54,676 bases of DNA from Alphaproteobacteria bacterium UBA830 (GTDB taxonomy: Bacteria; Pseudomonadota; Alphaproteobacteria; MPNO01; UBA830), in NCBI GenBank assembly GCA_905181725.1, contig CAJIYX010000019.1, positions 1-54,676 of the forward strand. Reading direction: 5' to 3'. Below are positions 17,969-26,544 of this stretch, in pieces. A program made the translations under genes and the position numbers. Positions within the stretch are counted from its first letter, which is position 1. Each line of letters opens with the position of its first letter. The notes beneath the pieces were generated by a model. The model saw only the letters and a program-made list of their open reading frames with translations. It made no database searches and had not been told where the DNA came from.

Positions 17969-18661
17969 ATGACCATTCAATTGTTCGAGCTCACGGGCCG
18001 CGACGACCGCCGGTTCAGCCCGTATTGCTGGCGGACGCGCATGGCGCTTGAGCACAAGGGACTTTCATACGAAACCGTCCCCGCCCGGTTTACGGATAAA
18101 GACCTGATCGCATTCTCCGGCCAGGAACGAGTACCGGTTATCCGGGATGGTGACACAGTGGTATCGGATTCATGGGCAATCGCCGAATACCTGGAAACAC
18201 AATACCCGCATTTCCCGTCGCTGTTCGGCGGCGCGACCGGCCATGGCCTGGCTAAATTCCTGAATGTCTGGACGGACCGTGCGCTCCATGTGGCGCTGAT
18301 AAAACTGGTGATCGCCGACATCCAAGACCATCTCGACCCGGCGGATCACGACTATTTCGTCGAGAGTCGCACGGCCCGTTTTAAGAAATCTCCGACCGAG
18401 GTTCAGACCCGGTCGGAAGACGACATCAAAGCCTTTGGCGCGGCGATATCAACTCTGCGCGCAGCGCTGTACGGGCAAGATTATCTGTCGGGGGATGCTG
18501 CCGCCTATGGTGACTATATTGTCTTTGGGGCTTTCGCCTGGGCACGCGCGATCAGCGATTACCCGCTGCTCAAGACCGATGACCCGGTCTATGCGTGGCG
18601 CAGACGGATGCTCGATATGTTCGGCGGCATGCCGCTTAAGGCCGTCGGCTATGACATCTAA
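17969..18661 (+). CDS. Glutathione S-transferase family protein
   Basis: A 230-residue protein. The N-terminal thioredoxin-like domain (1-80) has RRFSPYCWRTRMALEHKGL, with the Ser/Cys that usually contacts glutathione, and the VPVIRDGDTVVSDSWAIAEYLE block, where V-P is the cis-proline and D-S binds the gamma-glutamyl group. An all-alpha C-terminal domain follows, ending MFGGMPLKAVGYDI. AGGAAG lies about seven bases before ATG 17969. It resembles beta-etherase or uncharacterised GSTs; substrate unknown. Confidence 0.88.
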   Translation: MTIQLFELTGRDDRRFSPYCWRTRMALEHKGLSYETVPARFTDKDLIAFSGQERVPVIRDGDTVVSDSWAIAEYLETQYPHFPSLFGGATGHGLAKFLNVWTDRALHVALIKLVIADIQDHLDPADHDYFVESRTARFKKSPTEVQTRSEDDIKAFGAAISTLRAALYGQDYLSGDAAAYGDYIVFGAFAWARAISDYPLLKTDDPVYAWRRRMLDMFGGMPLKAVGYDI

Positions 18662-18694
18662 GACCGGCGCCGTATTGCTGATATACTGACAGGT

Positions 18695-19372
18695 ATGGAC
18701 GATCAGTCACATATTCTGGTTGTGGATGACGACAACCGGCTCCGGGAGTTGCTGAGTCAGTATCTCGGCGAGAACGGTTTTCGCGTCACCACCGCTGCGG
18801 ATGCCGAAGAAGCACGGATGCGCATGCGCGGCCTGCAATTCGACCTGCTGGTGGTCGATGTGATGATGCCGGGCGAAAGCGGCCTGCAACTGACGGAATC
18901 CCTGCGGTCCGTATCGCGTGTGCCGATTCTGTTGCTGACGGCGATGGGCGAACCCGAAGACCGGGTATCCGGGCTGGAACACGGCGCCGACGATTACATG
19001 GCCAAACCGTTCGAGCCACGAGAGCTTGTGTTGCGCATCGAATCTATCCTGCGCCGGGCAGCACCTGCCGTCACCGAACGCGTTGTTCAGCTCGGCCAAT
19101 GCGCGTTCGACATGGGAAGGCGCGAACTCCGGCGCGACGATGCGATCGTCAGGCTGACGACGATCGAAGCCAATTTACTGTCTGCGCTGGCACGCAATCC
19201 GGGCATGACCCTGTCGAGGGACGAGTTGATCAGCCAGTGCCGTATCGACGGCAATGAGCGGACAGTCGACGTGCAGGTCACGCGCCTGCGCCGCAAAATT
19301 GAATCCGACCCGCGCGAGCCGCGCTATCTTCACACCATTCGGGGACAGGGCTATGTGCTGCACCCTGATTGA
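18695..19372 (+). CDS. OmpR-family response regulator
   Basis: A 225-residue DNA-binding regulator. The receiver domain (1-120) has the acidic pair D11-D12, phospho-acceptor Asp55 in LLVVDVMMPG and the conserved Lys in DDYMAKPFEP. The winged-helix domain (about 130-225) ends with ERTVDVQVTRLRRKIE and RTVRG-like HTIRGQGYVLHPD. It is 18 bases upstream of a sensor kinase of EnvZ type, so the pair is one operon; in alphaproteobacteria such pairs are often the OmpR/EnvZ or ChvI-like systems, but the signal cannot be named. Confidence 0.92.
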   Translation: MDDQSHILVVDDDNRLRELLSQYLGENGFRVTTAADAEEARMRMRGLQFDLLVVDVMMPGESGLQLTESLRSVSRVPILLLTAMGEPEDRVSGLEHGADDYMAKPFEPRELVLRIESILRRAAPAVTERVVQLGQCAFDMGRRELRRDDAIVRLTTIEANLLSALARNPGMTLSRDELISQCRIDGNERTVDVQVTRLRRKIESDPREPRYLHTIRGQGYVLHPD

Positions 19373-19390
19373 GATCAATACCGGAGTTTT

Positions 19391-20725
19391 GTGGTGAAAA
19401 CGCCGATACGGTTCCGGATCGCCCTCAAACGGTATCTGCCCAAATCGTTTCTGGGCCGGTCGATCATGATCATCATCACACCGCTAATCCTTGTGCAGGT
19501 GGTATCGACCTGGGTCTTTTACGACCGACACTGGAGCACGATTACCCGGCGGCTCTCTGATTCCGTCGCGGGCGAAATCAGCCTTGTGATCAATGCCAGA
19601 AGCCATTTCGCCGATGAGAAGAGCACGAACTGGATAATGTCTTCGGCGGCCGATATGGGGCTGACGATGAACTTCAAACCGGGAGAGATACTGCCGAACG
19701 CACCCCCGGTTACGGGCGGCGGCATCCTGGATACCCGTCTGGCGAATTCGATGCGCGAACGCGTGCGACGCCCTGCACACATCGACACCTGGAGCCACGA
19801 CCGACTGGTGCAGATGAAAGTTCAGTTACCAGACGGCGTAATGGAAATATTCGTCCCCCGGGAACGCCTATTCAGCTCGACCACCTATATCTTCCTGATG
19901 TGGATGGTCGGCACATCATTACTGCTATTCGTGATTGCCACCATGTTCATGCGCAATCAGGTCAAACCGATCCGGCGTTTGGCCGCCGCCGTCGATAATT
20001 TCGGCAAAGGTAGGGACGTCCCGGATTTTCGGCCCGAAGGTGCAATGGAAATACGCCGGGCGGCGGCAGCGTTCGAGCAGATGCGTGGGCGGATCAACAA
20101 TGCCCTGACCCAACGGACGGAAATGCTGGCCGGGGTCAGCCACGACCTGCGCACCCCGCTCACACGGATGAAGCTCCAACTCGCGATGCTGGCTGAATCG
20201 AAAGGCGTCGAAGACCTGAAGGAAGACCTGCGCGAGATGGAGGTCATGGTCGAGGAATTTCTGGCCTTTGCCCGCGGCGAAGGGACCGAAGAACCGGTCG
20301 AGAGTGATATCGCGGAGATCGTAACCGCCGTCGCGCGAGCAGCCTCAATTGACGACAGGATCGTGAACGCAACGACCGATGGCGATCTGACAATCCTGAT
20401 ACGCCCGCATGCAATCAGGCGATGCATCACCAATCTTGTCGTCAACGCGCTGACCCATGCCCAGACGGTCGAGGTCTCGGCTAACCGCCGGGGCGCTCTG
20501 ATCGATATCACTGTTGATGACGACGGCCCGGGTATTCCAGAGGACGAGCACGAAGCCGTTTTCAAACCTTTTTACCGGCTCGATTCATCGCGTAATCCGG
20601 GGACCGGCGGAACCGGCCTCGGCCTGTCCATTGCCCGCGATCTCGCCCGCGGCAGCGGTGGCGACGTGACGCTCGCGGAATCGTCCCTGGGCGGTCTGCG
20701 CGCAACGATAACCATGCCGGTATAG
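19391..20725 (+). CDS. EnvZ-like sensor histidine kinase
   Basis: A 444-residue inner-membrane kinase. A first membrane span (about 25-45: SIMIIITPLILVQVVSTWVF), a periplasmic sensor of about 120 residues, a second span (about 165-187), a HAMP linker (QVKPIRRLAAAVDNFGKG), the dimerisation helix with His251 in GVSHDLRTPLTRMK, and an ATPase domain with N box LVVNALTHA, G1 box VDDDGPGIP and G2 box GTGGTGLGLSIARDL. It starts at GTG 19391 (or the adjacent GTG 19394). Partner of the upstream response regulator. Confidence 0.92.
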   Translation: MVKTPIRFRIALKRYLPKSFLGRSIMIIITPLILVQVVSTWVFYDRHWSTITRRLSDSVAGEISLVINARSHFADEKSTNWIMSSAADMGLTMNFKPGEILPNAPPVTGGGILDTRLANSMRERVRRPAHIDTWSHDRLVQMKVQLPDGVMEIFVPRERLFSSTTYIFLMWMVGTSLLLFVIATMFMRNQVKPIRRLAAAVDNFGKGRDVPDFRPEGAMEIRRAAAAFEQMRGRINNALTQRTEMLAGVSHDLRTPLTRMKLQLAMLAESKGVEDLKEDLREMEVMVEEFLAFARGEGTEEPVESDIAEIVTAVARAASIDDRIVNATTDGDLTILIRPHAIRRCITNLVVNALTHAQTVEVSANRRGALIDITVDDDGPGIPEDEHEAVFKPFYRLDSSRNPGTGGTGLGLSIARDLARGSGGDVTLAESSLGGLRATITMPV

Positions 20726-20759
20726 CAATCAGCCTCGGCAGCCGTTTCGCTGACTGATG

Positions 20760-21095
20760 TTAAAACAGACGGGCACCATTCGCGACCAGCCGGTCTATTG
20801 CCATCAGTACGACCTCACCTTCATCGTCAGGAAAGCCAAGGACGAGAACTGCAGACATGAACTTGCCAATCTGGCGCGGCGGAAAATTGACCACGGCGGC
20901 GACCTGCCGTCCGACAAGCGTTTCCGGCGTATAGTGGCGCGTGATCTGGGCCGGACTTTTCAGTTCGCCGATGTCGGGTCCGAAATCGAGCCATAGCTTG
21001 ATCGCCGGCTCCCGTCCCTCGGGGAAAGCTGTGGCGCGGAGAACCGTTCCCGCAAGGACATCATCCTTCAGGAAAACATCGAAATCTATCGTCAC
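20760..21095 (-). CDS. csaA: CsaA-like tRNA-binding domain protein
   Basis: A small OB-fold protein of about 112 residues with the CsaA pattern: FDVFLKDDVLAGTVLRA, IKLWLDFGPDIGELKSPAQI, YTPETLVGRQVAAVVNFPPR and SAVLVLGFPDDEGEVVLMA. It binds tRNA-like structures and has been linked to protein export/chaperone activity in Bacillus. GTG 21095 is preferred because GGAGG stands five bases before it; the ATG at 21107 overlaps that GGAGG and has no site of its own. Convergent with the sensor kinase, with only 34 bases between stops. Confidence 0.85.
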   Translation of the reverse strand: MTIDFDVFLKDDVLAGTVLRATAFPEGREPAIKLWLDFGPDIGELKSPAQITRHYTPETLVGRQVAAVVNFPPRQIGKFMSAVLVLGFPDDEGEVVLMAIDRLVANGARLF

Positions 21096-21142
21096 CGCTA
21101 CCTCCATCGTCAGGATGGCAGGAACAATCGCGGATAACGACG

Positions 21143-21184
21143 CAAAAGAAAACCGCCGCCCCGGAGATCCGGAGCGGCGGTTTG
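21143..21184 (-). terminator. Rho-independent terminator of the phasin gene
   Basis: AAACCGCCGC and GCGGCGGTTT form a ten-base stem with an inner CCGGAGATCCGG fold. On the minus strand the stem is followed by TTTTCTTTT, so it ends the phasin transcript about 40 bases after its stop codon. Confidence 0.85.
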
Positions 21185-21224
21185 GCCAGCGCGGTGACGC
21201 GCCTGGATCAGAGAATGATCTTGT

Positions 21225-21701
21225 TTACACGGCTTTCGGGGTCGCTTTCCCGACGAAAGTGACAGCCTCGTCAAGACTTTCGGCCCAGCGCTTGGACACG
21301 ATATCGACCGTCTTGTTGGTCGTCTTGGCGGCAATTTCCTGTGCTTCGCGGGCAGTCGAGAGGCTATTCTCGAAAGCGGACTTGGCGAAAGCAGCCTGCT
21401 TGGCGACCTGGTCTGTCGGTTCCTGGGTGGAAGCAACGTCCTGAGCGAACACACCGGTGTCTTCGACAGCGGCCTGCCACAGTTCGGCCTGCTGCTTCGC
21501 GAAACCCTGCCAGCTCTCGACAACGGTCTTGTTGGCGATGTTCAGCGCTTCCATGTTCTTCTGCTGCGCCGCGACCATCGCGTCGACATTAAATTCGGGC
21601 ATCTTCATGTCAGCGAATTCGAGCATCTTCATATCGGCCCAGACTTTGGTGACGTCCCATTCAGGGAACATCGTGCCGTTCGTTTTTCCTTTAGCAGCCA
21701 T
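21225..21701 (-). CDS. Phasin family protein
   Basis: A 158-residue, largely helical amphipathic protein of Phasin_2 type. It coats polyhydroxyalkanoate granules and limits their fusion. Seen: NVDAMVAAQQKNMEALNIA, WQGFAKQQAELWQ and a helix with TTNKTVDIVSKRWAESLDEA. The start at ATG 21701 is set by AGGAG eight bases upstream; the longer frame is not needed. A strong terminator follows and two copies of a palindromic operator lie 63-106 bases upstream, so the gene has its own tightly controlled transcript. PHA synthase is not in the window. Confidence 0.9.
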   Translation of the reverse strand: MAAKGKTNGTMFPEWDVTKVWADMKMLEFADMKMPEFNVDAMVAAQQKNMEALNIANKTVVESWQGFAKQQAELWQAAVEDTGVFAQDVASTQEPTDQVAKQAAFAKSAFENSLSTAREAQEIAAKTTNKTVDIVSKRWAESLDEAVTFVGKATPKAV

Positions 21702-21763
21702 GGTATGCTCCTGTTGCGTGTTAAATGTGAACGTCATTTCTAAACTCGTCTCAGATAGCTATG

Positions 21764-21807
21764 TTGTGCAGCGCACCATGTCAACAATTTATTGTGCAGT
21801 GCACAAT
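21764..21807. promoter_or_regulatory. Paired palindromic operators upstream of the phasin gene
   Basis: ATTGTGCAGTGCACAAT at 21791-21807 is a perfect palindrome around a central G. A second, slightly degenerate copy, TTGTGCAGCGCACCA, is at 21764-21778, with centres 28 bases apart. Position and TGC/GCA content fit repressor sites of the PhaR type that shut off phasin genes when no PHA is present; the neighbouring TetR protein is another candidate reader. A third, partial copy lies at 14081-14094. Confidence 0.6.
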
Positions 21808-21917
21808 TTTAATATGATTATATATCAATGTTTTAGAAATTTCACACCCAGAACGCAGCCAGTACATTGCATCGCACTTCAACCTAGACGCCCTAAAAAC
21901 GGGCATTCTGACAAGCG

Positions 21918-22526
21918 CTACCGGAGCAAGCGCCCACCGCCCCTGAATGGCGTCATGGCCATAGCCGCTTCCGCGCGTTTGAGGTTTTTGTCGACATGCG
22001 CCATCGTCACCGACTGATCCTGCGTCTCGTCCCGCAACCAGACTCGCAACGCACTCAGATATATCGCCGCCAATCCTTTGACACGCACCAGTCCGAACAG
22101 ACCCGACGTACCGACGCCGGCGGCTTCTAACGACCACGCCATCGACTTCATGAAAGCAGGCACCGAACACATCAACGCGGCGGGATCCCTGCCAAGATCG
22201 CGGGTGATCGACGCGACAGCCTCCTTATGGGGAGCGAGGGCATCCAGACGCCGCATCAACGCATCGAGAAGGCGTTCGCGCACAGGTTCCGACGCATCGT
22301 CAAAATCGTGACCCGCCAGGACACTCTGGTCTGTCCGGCGGATAAAGGCATTCAGGAGCGCGGCTTTGGTTGGAAAAAGCTCGTATACCCGCGCAAGTGT
22401 TGCCCCGGATTCATTGGCAATCATTTCCATGGATATGTCCCGCCAACGCATTCCACTCGCAAGTTTGAGGGCAGCGTCGATAATCCGATCGGAACCTGGC
22501 TGCCTGCTGGTTGCTTTTTTGGCCAT
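21918..22526 (-). CDS. TetR-family transcriptional regulator
   Basis: A 202-residue one-component regulator. The N-terminal helix-turn-helix is clear: RIIDAALKLASGMRWRDISM, then ANESGATLARVYELFPTKAALLNAF. The C-terminal ligand domain is of the alphaproteobacterial type that follows phasin or ubiquinone genes (RERLLDALMRRLDALAPHKEA is visible in parts). ATG 22526 is chosen because GGAGGATC lies just upstream; the longer frame to 22574 has no such site. It is upstream of the phasin gene on the same strand and divergent from the sigma-factor gene. Confidence 0.88.
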   Translation of the reverse strand: MAKKATSRQPGSDRIIDAALKLASGMRWRDISMEMIANESGATLARVYELFPTKAALLNAFIRRTDQSVLAGHDFDDASEPVRERLLDALMRRLDALAPHKEAVASITRDLGRDPAALMCSVPAFMKSMAWSLEAAGVGTSGLFGLVRVKGLAAIYLSALRVWLRDETQDQSVTMAHVDKNLKRAEAAMAMTPFRGGGRLLR

Positions 22527-22549
22527 CTGATCCTCCGTAATTGATTGTA

Positions 22550-22566
22550 GCATAACAGTTTTATGC
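22550..22566. promoter_or_regulatory. Inverted repeat between TetR and sigma-factor genes
   Basis: GCATAA-cagtt-TTATGC is a perfect six-base inverted repeat with a five-base spacer, 24 bases before the TetR start and 89 bases before the sigma-factor start. It could be the site through which the TetR protein controls itself and its neighbour; this is inference from position only. Confidence 0.35.
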
Positions 22567-22654
22567 GATTTCACGAATACGTACCGCTATCCGAAACAGT
22601 TGATCCTGCAGCAACCGTATGCAACGATTCACGCAGAGTGATACTGGAGAGATA

Positions 22655-23467
22655 ATGCGTTCGCCCATTCCGACAAATATTGCATCCGCCCTGCGGCGGA
22701 CACCGCGCCTGTCGGCAACGGAAGAACGCGATCTTTTCCGCAAGATCCATAAGGGCGATACGCGGGCACGGGAGCGTTTGGTTTTGAGCCAGCTCCGCTA
22801 TGTGATCCGCATCGCCGGGCGTTACCGGCGGTATGGCTGCTCGTTCTCTGACCTGATCCAGGAAGGCACCATCGGACTGCTTGAAGCCATCAAACGCTTC
22901 AACCCCGAAAAAGGAACCCGACTGTCGACTTATGCCATGTGGTGGATTCGCGCAGCGATACAGGACTATGTCCTGCGCTCCGGCGCGATCGTGCGCTCGG
23001 TGACCACGCCGCAGCACCGGACACTGTATTTCGGCGGCGCTCTGGCCGGGCTTGACGAAAAAGGCGGTGACGCAGTCCGTGCCCTCGCCGACCGGCTGAA
23101 CACGACGGTCGAGGATGTCCGGGCCTTCGCCCAACGGCTCAGAGCATCCGATCAGCCCCTGGACGTCATGGGCGCAAATGGCCGTACATTAGCGGACACG
23201 ATTCCCGATTCCTCCCCGGATCCGGAAACCATGCTTACGTCAAAACGGCAACGCGTTGCGCTTGTTCGCATGTTGCGGGCGGCGATTCCCGCTCTGACCC
23301 GACGGGAAAGGCATATCCTGCGCCAGCGATTCCTCGGCGAGAAACGCCAAAGCCTGACAAAGATCGGCAGGGAATTGGGGCTATCGAAAGAACGCGTGCG
23401 GCAACTTGAATCGCGCGCGCTCGAAAAAATTCGCTCTGGAACATTTAGTCTGCAGGCTGCCGAGTAA
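22655..23467 (+). CDS. RpoH-like sigma-70 family factor (second copy)
   Basis: A 270-residue group 3 sigma factor related to RpoH at 4133-5041. It keeps region 2 (DLIQEGTIGLLEAIKRFNP, then TYAMWWIRAAIQDYVLRS) and region 4 with LGLSKERVRQLESRALEKI. The RpoH box is altered: where RpoH has QKKLFFNLRR, this protein has QHRTLYFGGALAG. It also lacks the N-terminal NLSRYL-type segment. ATG 22655 is preferred over the ATG at 22619 because GGAGA lies five bases before it. Many alphaproteobacteria have two RpoH proteins with split roles in heat and oxidative stress. Confidence 0.88.
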   Translation: MRSPIPTNIASALRRTPRLSATEERDLFRKIHKGDTRARERLVLSQLRYVIRIAGRYRRYGCSFSDLIQEGTIGLLEAIKRFNPEKGTRLSTYAMWWIRAAIQDYVLRSGAIVRSVTTPQHRTLYFGGALAGLDEKGGDAVRALADRLNTTVEDVRAFAQRLRASDQPLDVMGANGRTLADTIPDSSPDPETMLTSKRQRVALVRMLRAAIPALTRRERHILRQRFLGEKRQSLTKIGRELGLSKERVRQLESRALEKIRSGTFSLQAAE

Positions 23468-23524
23468 CGCCTCAACCGGTCGGCTCAGCCTCGACTTCAA
23501 TCTCTACCGGCGATGCCGGGTCGA

Positions 23525-24349
23525 TCAGCCGGCGAGCTCGCGCGACCGCCGTGTGGCCGCGTCGATTGCCCGGTCCATGAGCGGCTGCAGGCCATCGTCA
23601 TCATCCATCAACACATCGAGTGCCGCGGCCGTCGTCCCGCCGGGGCTAGTCACGTTCTGGCGCAGGGTGCTCGCCGCCTCATCGGATTGGCGCGCAAGCT
23701 CACCCGACCCGGCAACGGTCGCCCGCGCCAGCTGGGCCGCGATATCCGCCGGAAGCCCCTGCGCTTCACCTGCTTTCGCCATACATTCAATCATCAGGAA
23801 GACATAAGCCGGTCCGCTGCCGGATACAGCGGTTACCGCGTCGATCATCTCTTCTTGCTCGACCCAGACAACATCGCCGACGGCTTCCAGCAGGCTTTCA
23901 CAGGCCGCTCGCTGGGCCGCACTGACATGGTCGTTCGCGCAGGCCGCCGTGATCCCGCGCCCAACCGCGGCGGGCGTATTCGGCATTGTCCGGACAACCG
24001 CTGCCCCATCCCCCAGATGCGTCCCGAAATAGGAAATCGTCCGCCCGGCGGCAATCGACAGGCTTACGGCCCCTTTTGCGGCGAATTCGGCATAAGATGG
24101 TACTATATCGTCCATACCCTGCGGTTTGACGGCGAAAACAACGATATCGGGAACAAAGTCCGGCGCAAGTGCTGCAATATCGTCAAGGACCATGACCGAG
24201 AGTTCCTCGCGCAGCGCTTTAGCGGCATCCGCAAAAGGTTCAATGACCCTGACATTTTCCGGGGAGACGCCGCGCGACAGCCAGCCGCGCAACATCGCGC
24301 CACCCATTTTGCCGCAGCCGATAAGAAGTATATTTTGTGATTCAGACAT
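23525..24349 (-). CDS. proC: Pyrroline-5-carboxylate reductase
   Basis: Last step of proline synthesis (NADPH-dependent reduction of pyrroline-5-carboxylate). The 274 residues show the Rossmann start NILLIGCGKMGGAMLRGW, the VKPQ segment, RTMPNTPAAVGRGITAA, the signature SGSGPAYVFLMIECM and the C-terminal TSPGGTTAAALDVL. Length is normal. It follows the YbjN gene by about 60 bases on the same strand; the order UbiK - YbjN - proC recurs in alphaproteobacteria. Confidence 0.95.
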   Translation of the reverse strand: MSESQNILLIGCGKMGGAMLRGWLSRGVSPENVRVIEPFADAAKALREELSVMVLDDIAALAPDFVPDIVVFAVKPQGMDDIVPSYAEFAAKGAVSLSIAAGRTISYFGTHLGDGAAVVRTMPNTPAAVGRGITAACANDHVSAAQRAACESLLEAVGDVVWVEQEEMIDAVTAVSGSGPAYVFLMIECMAKAGEAQGLPADIAAQLARATVAGSGELARQSDEAASTLRQNVTSPGGTTAAALDVLMDDDDGLQPLMDRAIDAATRRSRELAG

Positions 24350-24412
24350 CCACTTCGCCCCACTGATCTAGTTGCGGCGCGACCGAGCGATCGACCGGTC
24401 GATAACGGACAA

Positions 24413-24916
24413 TCAGGCTTCGCCTTCGGTCTCCAGAATCGCTGCAGCCATCGCATCTTCGGGGGATTTGCCGCCCCAGATCACGAACTGGAACGCCGGA
24501 TAGTAGCGCTCGCTCTCGGTAAACGCGATATCGACAACGTCTTCGAGCTGTTCCTGACTTGCGCCGGCGACACCGCGCAGTAGCAGGGCGTGGCGGAATA
24601 CCGGCAGCCCATCGTCGGACCACAGGTCGAAATGACCGACAAGCAGACGTTCATTGATCATCGCCAGAAGCGGATGGATCGATCCGGATTTTTTCTCCGG
24701 GACCCGCATATCGAATGCACAAGCAAACAGCAGCGCGTGAACATCGGCATGCCAGGACACAAACATGCGGTAGTCGCACCAGTGGCCGGTTACCTCAACG
24801 GCGATATCGCGGTCGCTCGAGCGTTCATAGAGCCAGTCATGGCTGGTTGCGATCTGCTCAACCAAATCGAGCGGATTCGGAGCCGATTTTTCAAATTCTT
24901 TGCTCAATGCCGTCAT
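24413..24916 (-). CDS. YbjN domain-containing protein
   Basis: A 167-residue cytoplasmic protein of the YbjN/type III secretion chaperone-like fold. Recognisable stretches are ATSHDWLYERSSDRDIAVEV, WHADVHALLFACAFDM, PLLAMINERLLVGHFDLWSD and VFRHALLLRG. Members are thought to help in stress or as chaperones, with no defined reaction. The start is taken at ATG 24916 (MTALSKEF); the longer frame upstream lacks a ribosome-binding site. Usually next to proC, as here. Confidence 0.85.
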   Translation of the reverse strand: MTALSKEFEKSAPNPLDLVEQIATSHDWLYERSSDRDIAVEVTGHWCDYRMFVSWHADVHALLFACAFDMRVPEKKSGSIHPLLAMINERLLVGHFDLWSDDGLPVFRHALLLRGVAGASQEQLEDVVDIAFTESERYYPAFQFVIWGGKSPEDAMAAAILETEGEA

Positions 24917-25020
24917 GCCGTCATCCCCTTGGACACTTTGTTCGTGCCGAAACCCTAGCAACCCGCAAAAAGCAGCTTCGCCCGCAAAATGGTGGGGGTC
25001 CTAGGTATCTCAACACAACA

Positions 25021-25045
25021 TTTAGCGTGCCAGAACAGGATTTGG
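25021..25045. repeat. Second copy of the 25-base intergenic unit
   Basis: TTTAGCGTGCCAGAAC begins a 25-base stretch that matches 8603-8627 at 21 positions. It lies in the 200-base gap between the UbiK and YbjN genes, which otherwise shows no gene. Confidence 0.35.
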
Positions 25046-25117
25046 GGCGCAAGGATAATTGGTGGTTCAGCCGCGCCAAACCACAAAATGTAGTGGATAA
25101 GTCGGTTTAGGGGAGCG

Positions 25118-25429
25118 TCAGCGCTTCTTAGTCGCGGCCCCTTTGGCAGCGGCCCGGGGTTTGCTGCCGGCTGCCGGCGCGGTCTTCATGGGTGTCGCTT
25201 CCAGCGCCTGTAACCGCGCTTCGAGCAGTTCGTTTTCCTCTCGGGCGCGGATCGCCATCGCCTTCACGGTCTCGAACTCGTCGCGGGTGACCAGGTCCAT
25301 ACCGGACAACATTTTATCGATCTGATGACGGACCAGTCCTTCGACCTCGCGCCGGATGCCCGACAGGGTGCCAAGGGCGCCGCCGGCCACGCGGGCGGCA
25401 TCTTCGAATACACGGTTACGGCTCTGCAT
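25118..25429 (-). CDS. ubiK: Accessory factor UbiK/BMFP family protein
   Basis: A 103-residue small coiled-coil protein: NRVFEDAARVAGGALGTLSG, the RREVEGLVRHQIDKML helix, then TRDEFETVKAMAIRAREENE and LLEARLQALE, with a Lys/Ala-rich tail. In E. coli UbiK binds the UbiJ-containing complex for aerobic ubiquinone synthesis; the BMFP family also has membrane fusogenic activity in vitro. Function here is by family. It lies divergent from hldD across about 110 bases. Confidence 0.85.
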   Translation of the reverse strand: MQSRNRVFEDAARVAGGALGTLSGIRREVEGLVRHQIDKMLSGMDLVTRDEFETVKAMAIRAREENELLEARLQALEATPMKTAPAAGSKPRAAAKGAATKKR

Positions 25430-25541
25430 GGCTTATCTGCCTCCGGGCGGGTTGAACGTGATCTTAATATAAGTCGGTGTTTGCGGCTTGTCCCGCCTGA
25501 ACCTATAACCAATATACTGAATTACGGAAAAAACTTCCCGC

Positions 25542-26528
25542 ATGATAATTGTCACCGGCGGCGCCGGGTTTATCGGTTCCAATCTCGTTCAGGCGCTCGA
25601 AGCGCGCGGCGACCGCGACATCGTCGTATGCGACATGCTTGGCCATGACGATAAATGGAAGAATATCGCCAAGCGCGAACTGGCGGATATCATCCGGCCG
25701 GAAGATCTCGCCGCATTTCTGGGCGATCATGCAAAAGATATCGAGACGGTTTTTCACATGGGCGCCGTATCGGCGACGACCGAACGCGATGCCGATCTGA
25801 TCGTCCGCTCCAATATTCGTATGTCGCTCGATTTGTGGAACTGGTGCGCGGAATTTGAAACGCCACTGATCTATGCCTCATCCGCCGCCACCTACGGCGA
25901 TGGCGACCGCGGCTTCCGCGACGACGATTCGATTGACGGGTTGGCGGCCCTGCGCCCCATGAACGCCTATGGCTGGTCGAAACACGCCTTCGATCGGCGC
26001 GTGGCGCGTATCGTTGCCGAAAATGGCCCGCGGCCACCACATTGGGCCGGGCTCAAATTCTTCAATGTCTATGGCCCGAACGAGTTTCACAAAGGCGGGC
26101 AGATCAGTGTCGCGCTGAAAAACTTCCGCGAGATATCCGAAGACGGCAAGGCGGTTCTGTTCCGATCGCACAACCCGGACTATCCCGATGGCGGCCAGAA
26201 ACGCGATTTTGTCTGGGTCAGAGATTGTGTGAATGTCGCACTGTGGCTGTCGAAAGCTTCGGACGTATCCGGCATTTTCAATGTCGGCACGGGTACTGCG
26301 CGCACATTCCAGGATCTGGCGAAGGCGGTGTTTCAGTCCATGGACAAAGAACCGGTGATAGAATTCGTCGACACGCCCGAGGCGATCCGCGACCGGTATC
26401 AGTACTTTACAGAGGCCGATATGTCGCGCTTGCGGGATGCCGGCTACGACCATGCGCCAACAGGGCTGCAAGAAGGCGTCGGGCAATATGTGCGCGAGAG
26501 CCTGATGGCCGCCGACCCATATATCTGA
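25542..26528 (+). CDS. hldD: ADP-L-glycero-D-manno-heptose 6-epimerase
   Basis: Makes the heptose donor for the lipopolysaccharide inner core. The 328-residue short-chain dehydrogenase has the MIIVTGGAGFIGSNLVQALE NADP loop, HMGAVSATTE, ASSAATYGDG, and the catalytic YGWSKHAFD (Tyr-x3-Lys). FFNVYGPNEFHKG and DFVWVRDCVNVALW match the HldD family. It implies heptose-containing LPS, that is, a Gram-negative outer membrane. Sixteen bases separate it from lgt. Confidence 0.93.
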   Translation: MIIVTGGAGFIGSNLVQALEARGDRDIVVCDMLGHDDKWKNIAKRELADIIRPEDLAAFLGDHAKDIETVFHMGAVSATTERDADLIVRSNIRMSLDLWNWCAEFETPLIYASSAATYGDGDRGFRDDDSIDGLAALRPMNAYGWSKHAFDRRVARIVAENGPRPPHWAGLKFFNVYGPNEFHKGGQISVALKNFREISEDGKAVLFRSHNPDYPDGGQKRDFVWVRDCVNVALWLSKASDVSGIFNVGTGTARTFQDLAKAVFQSMDKEPVIEFVDTPEAIRDRYQYFTEADMSRLRDAGYDHAPTGLQEGVGQYVRESLMAADPYI

Positions 26529-26544
26529 TCATCGAATCTGACCA

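Noticed and set aside
24380..24405. ATCGACCGGTCGAT palindrome between proC and the YbjN gene
   Set aside because: Short and GC-rich; palindromes of this size are expected by chance and nothing else supports a function.
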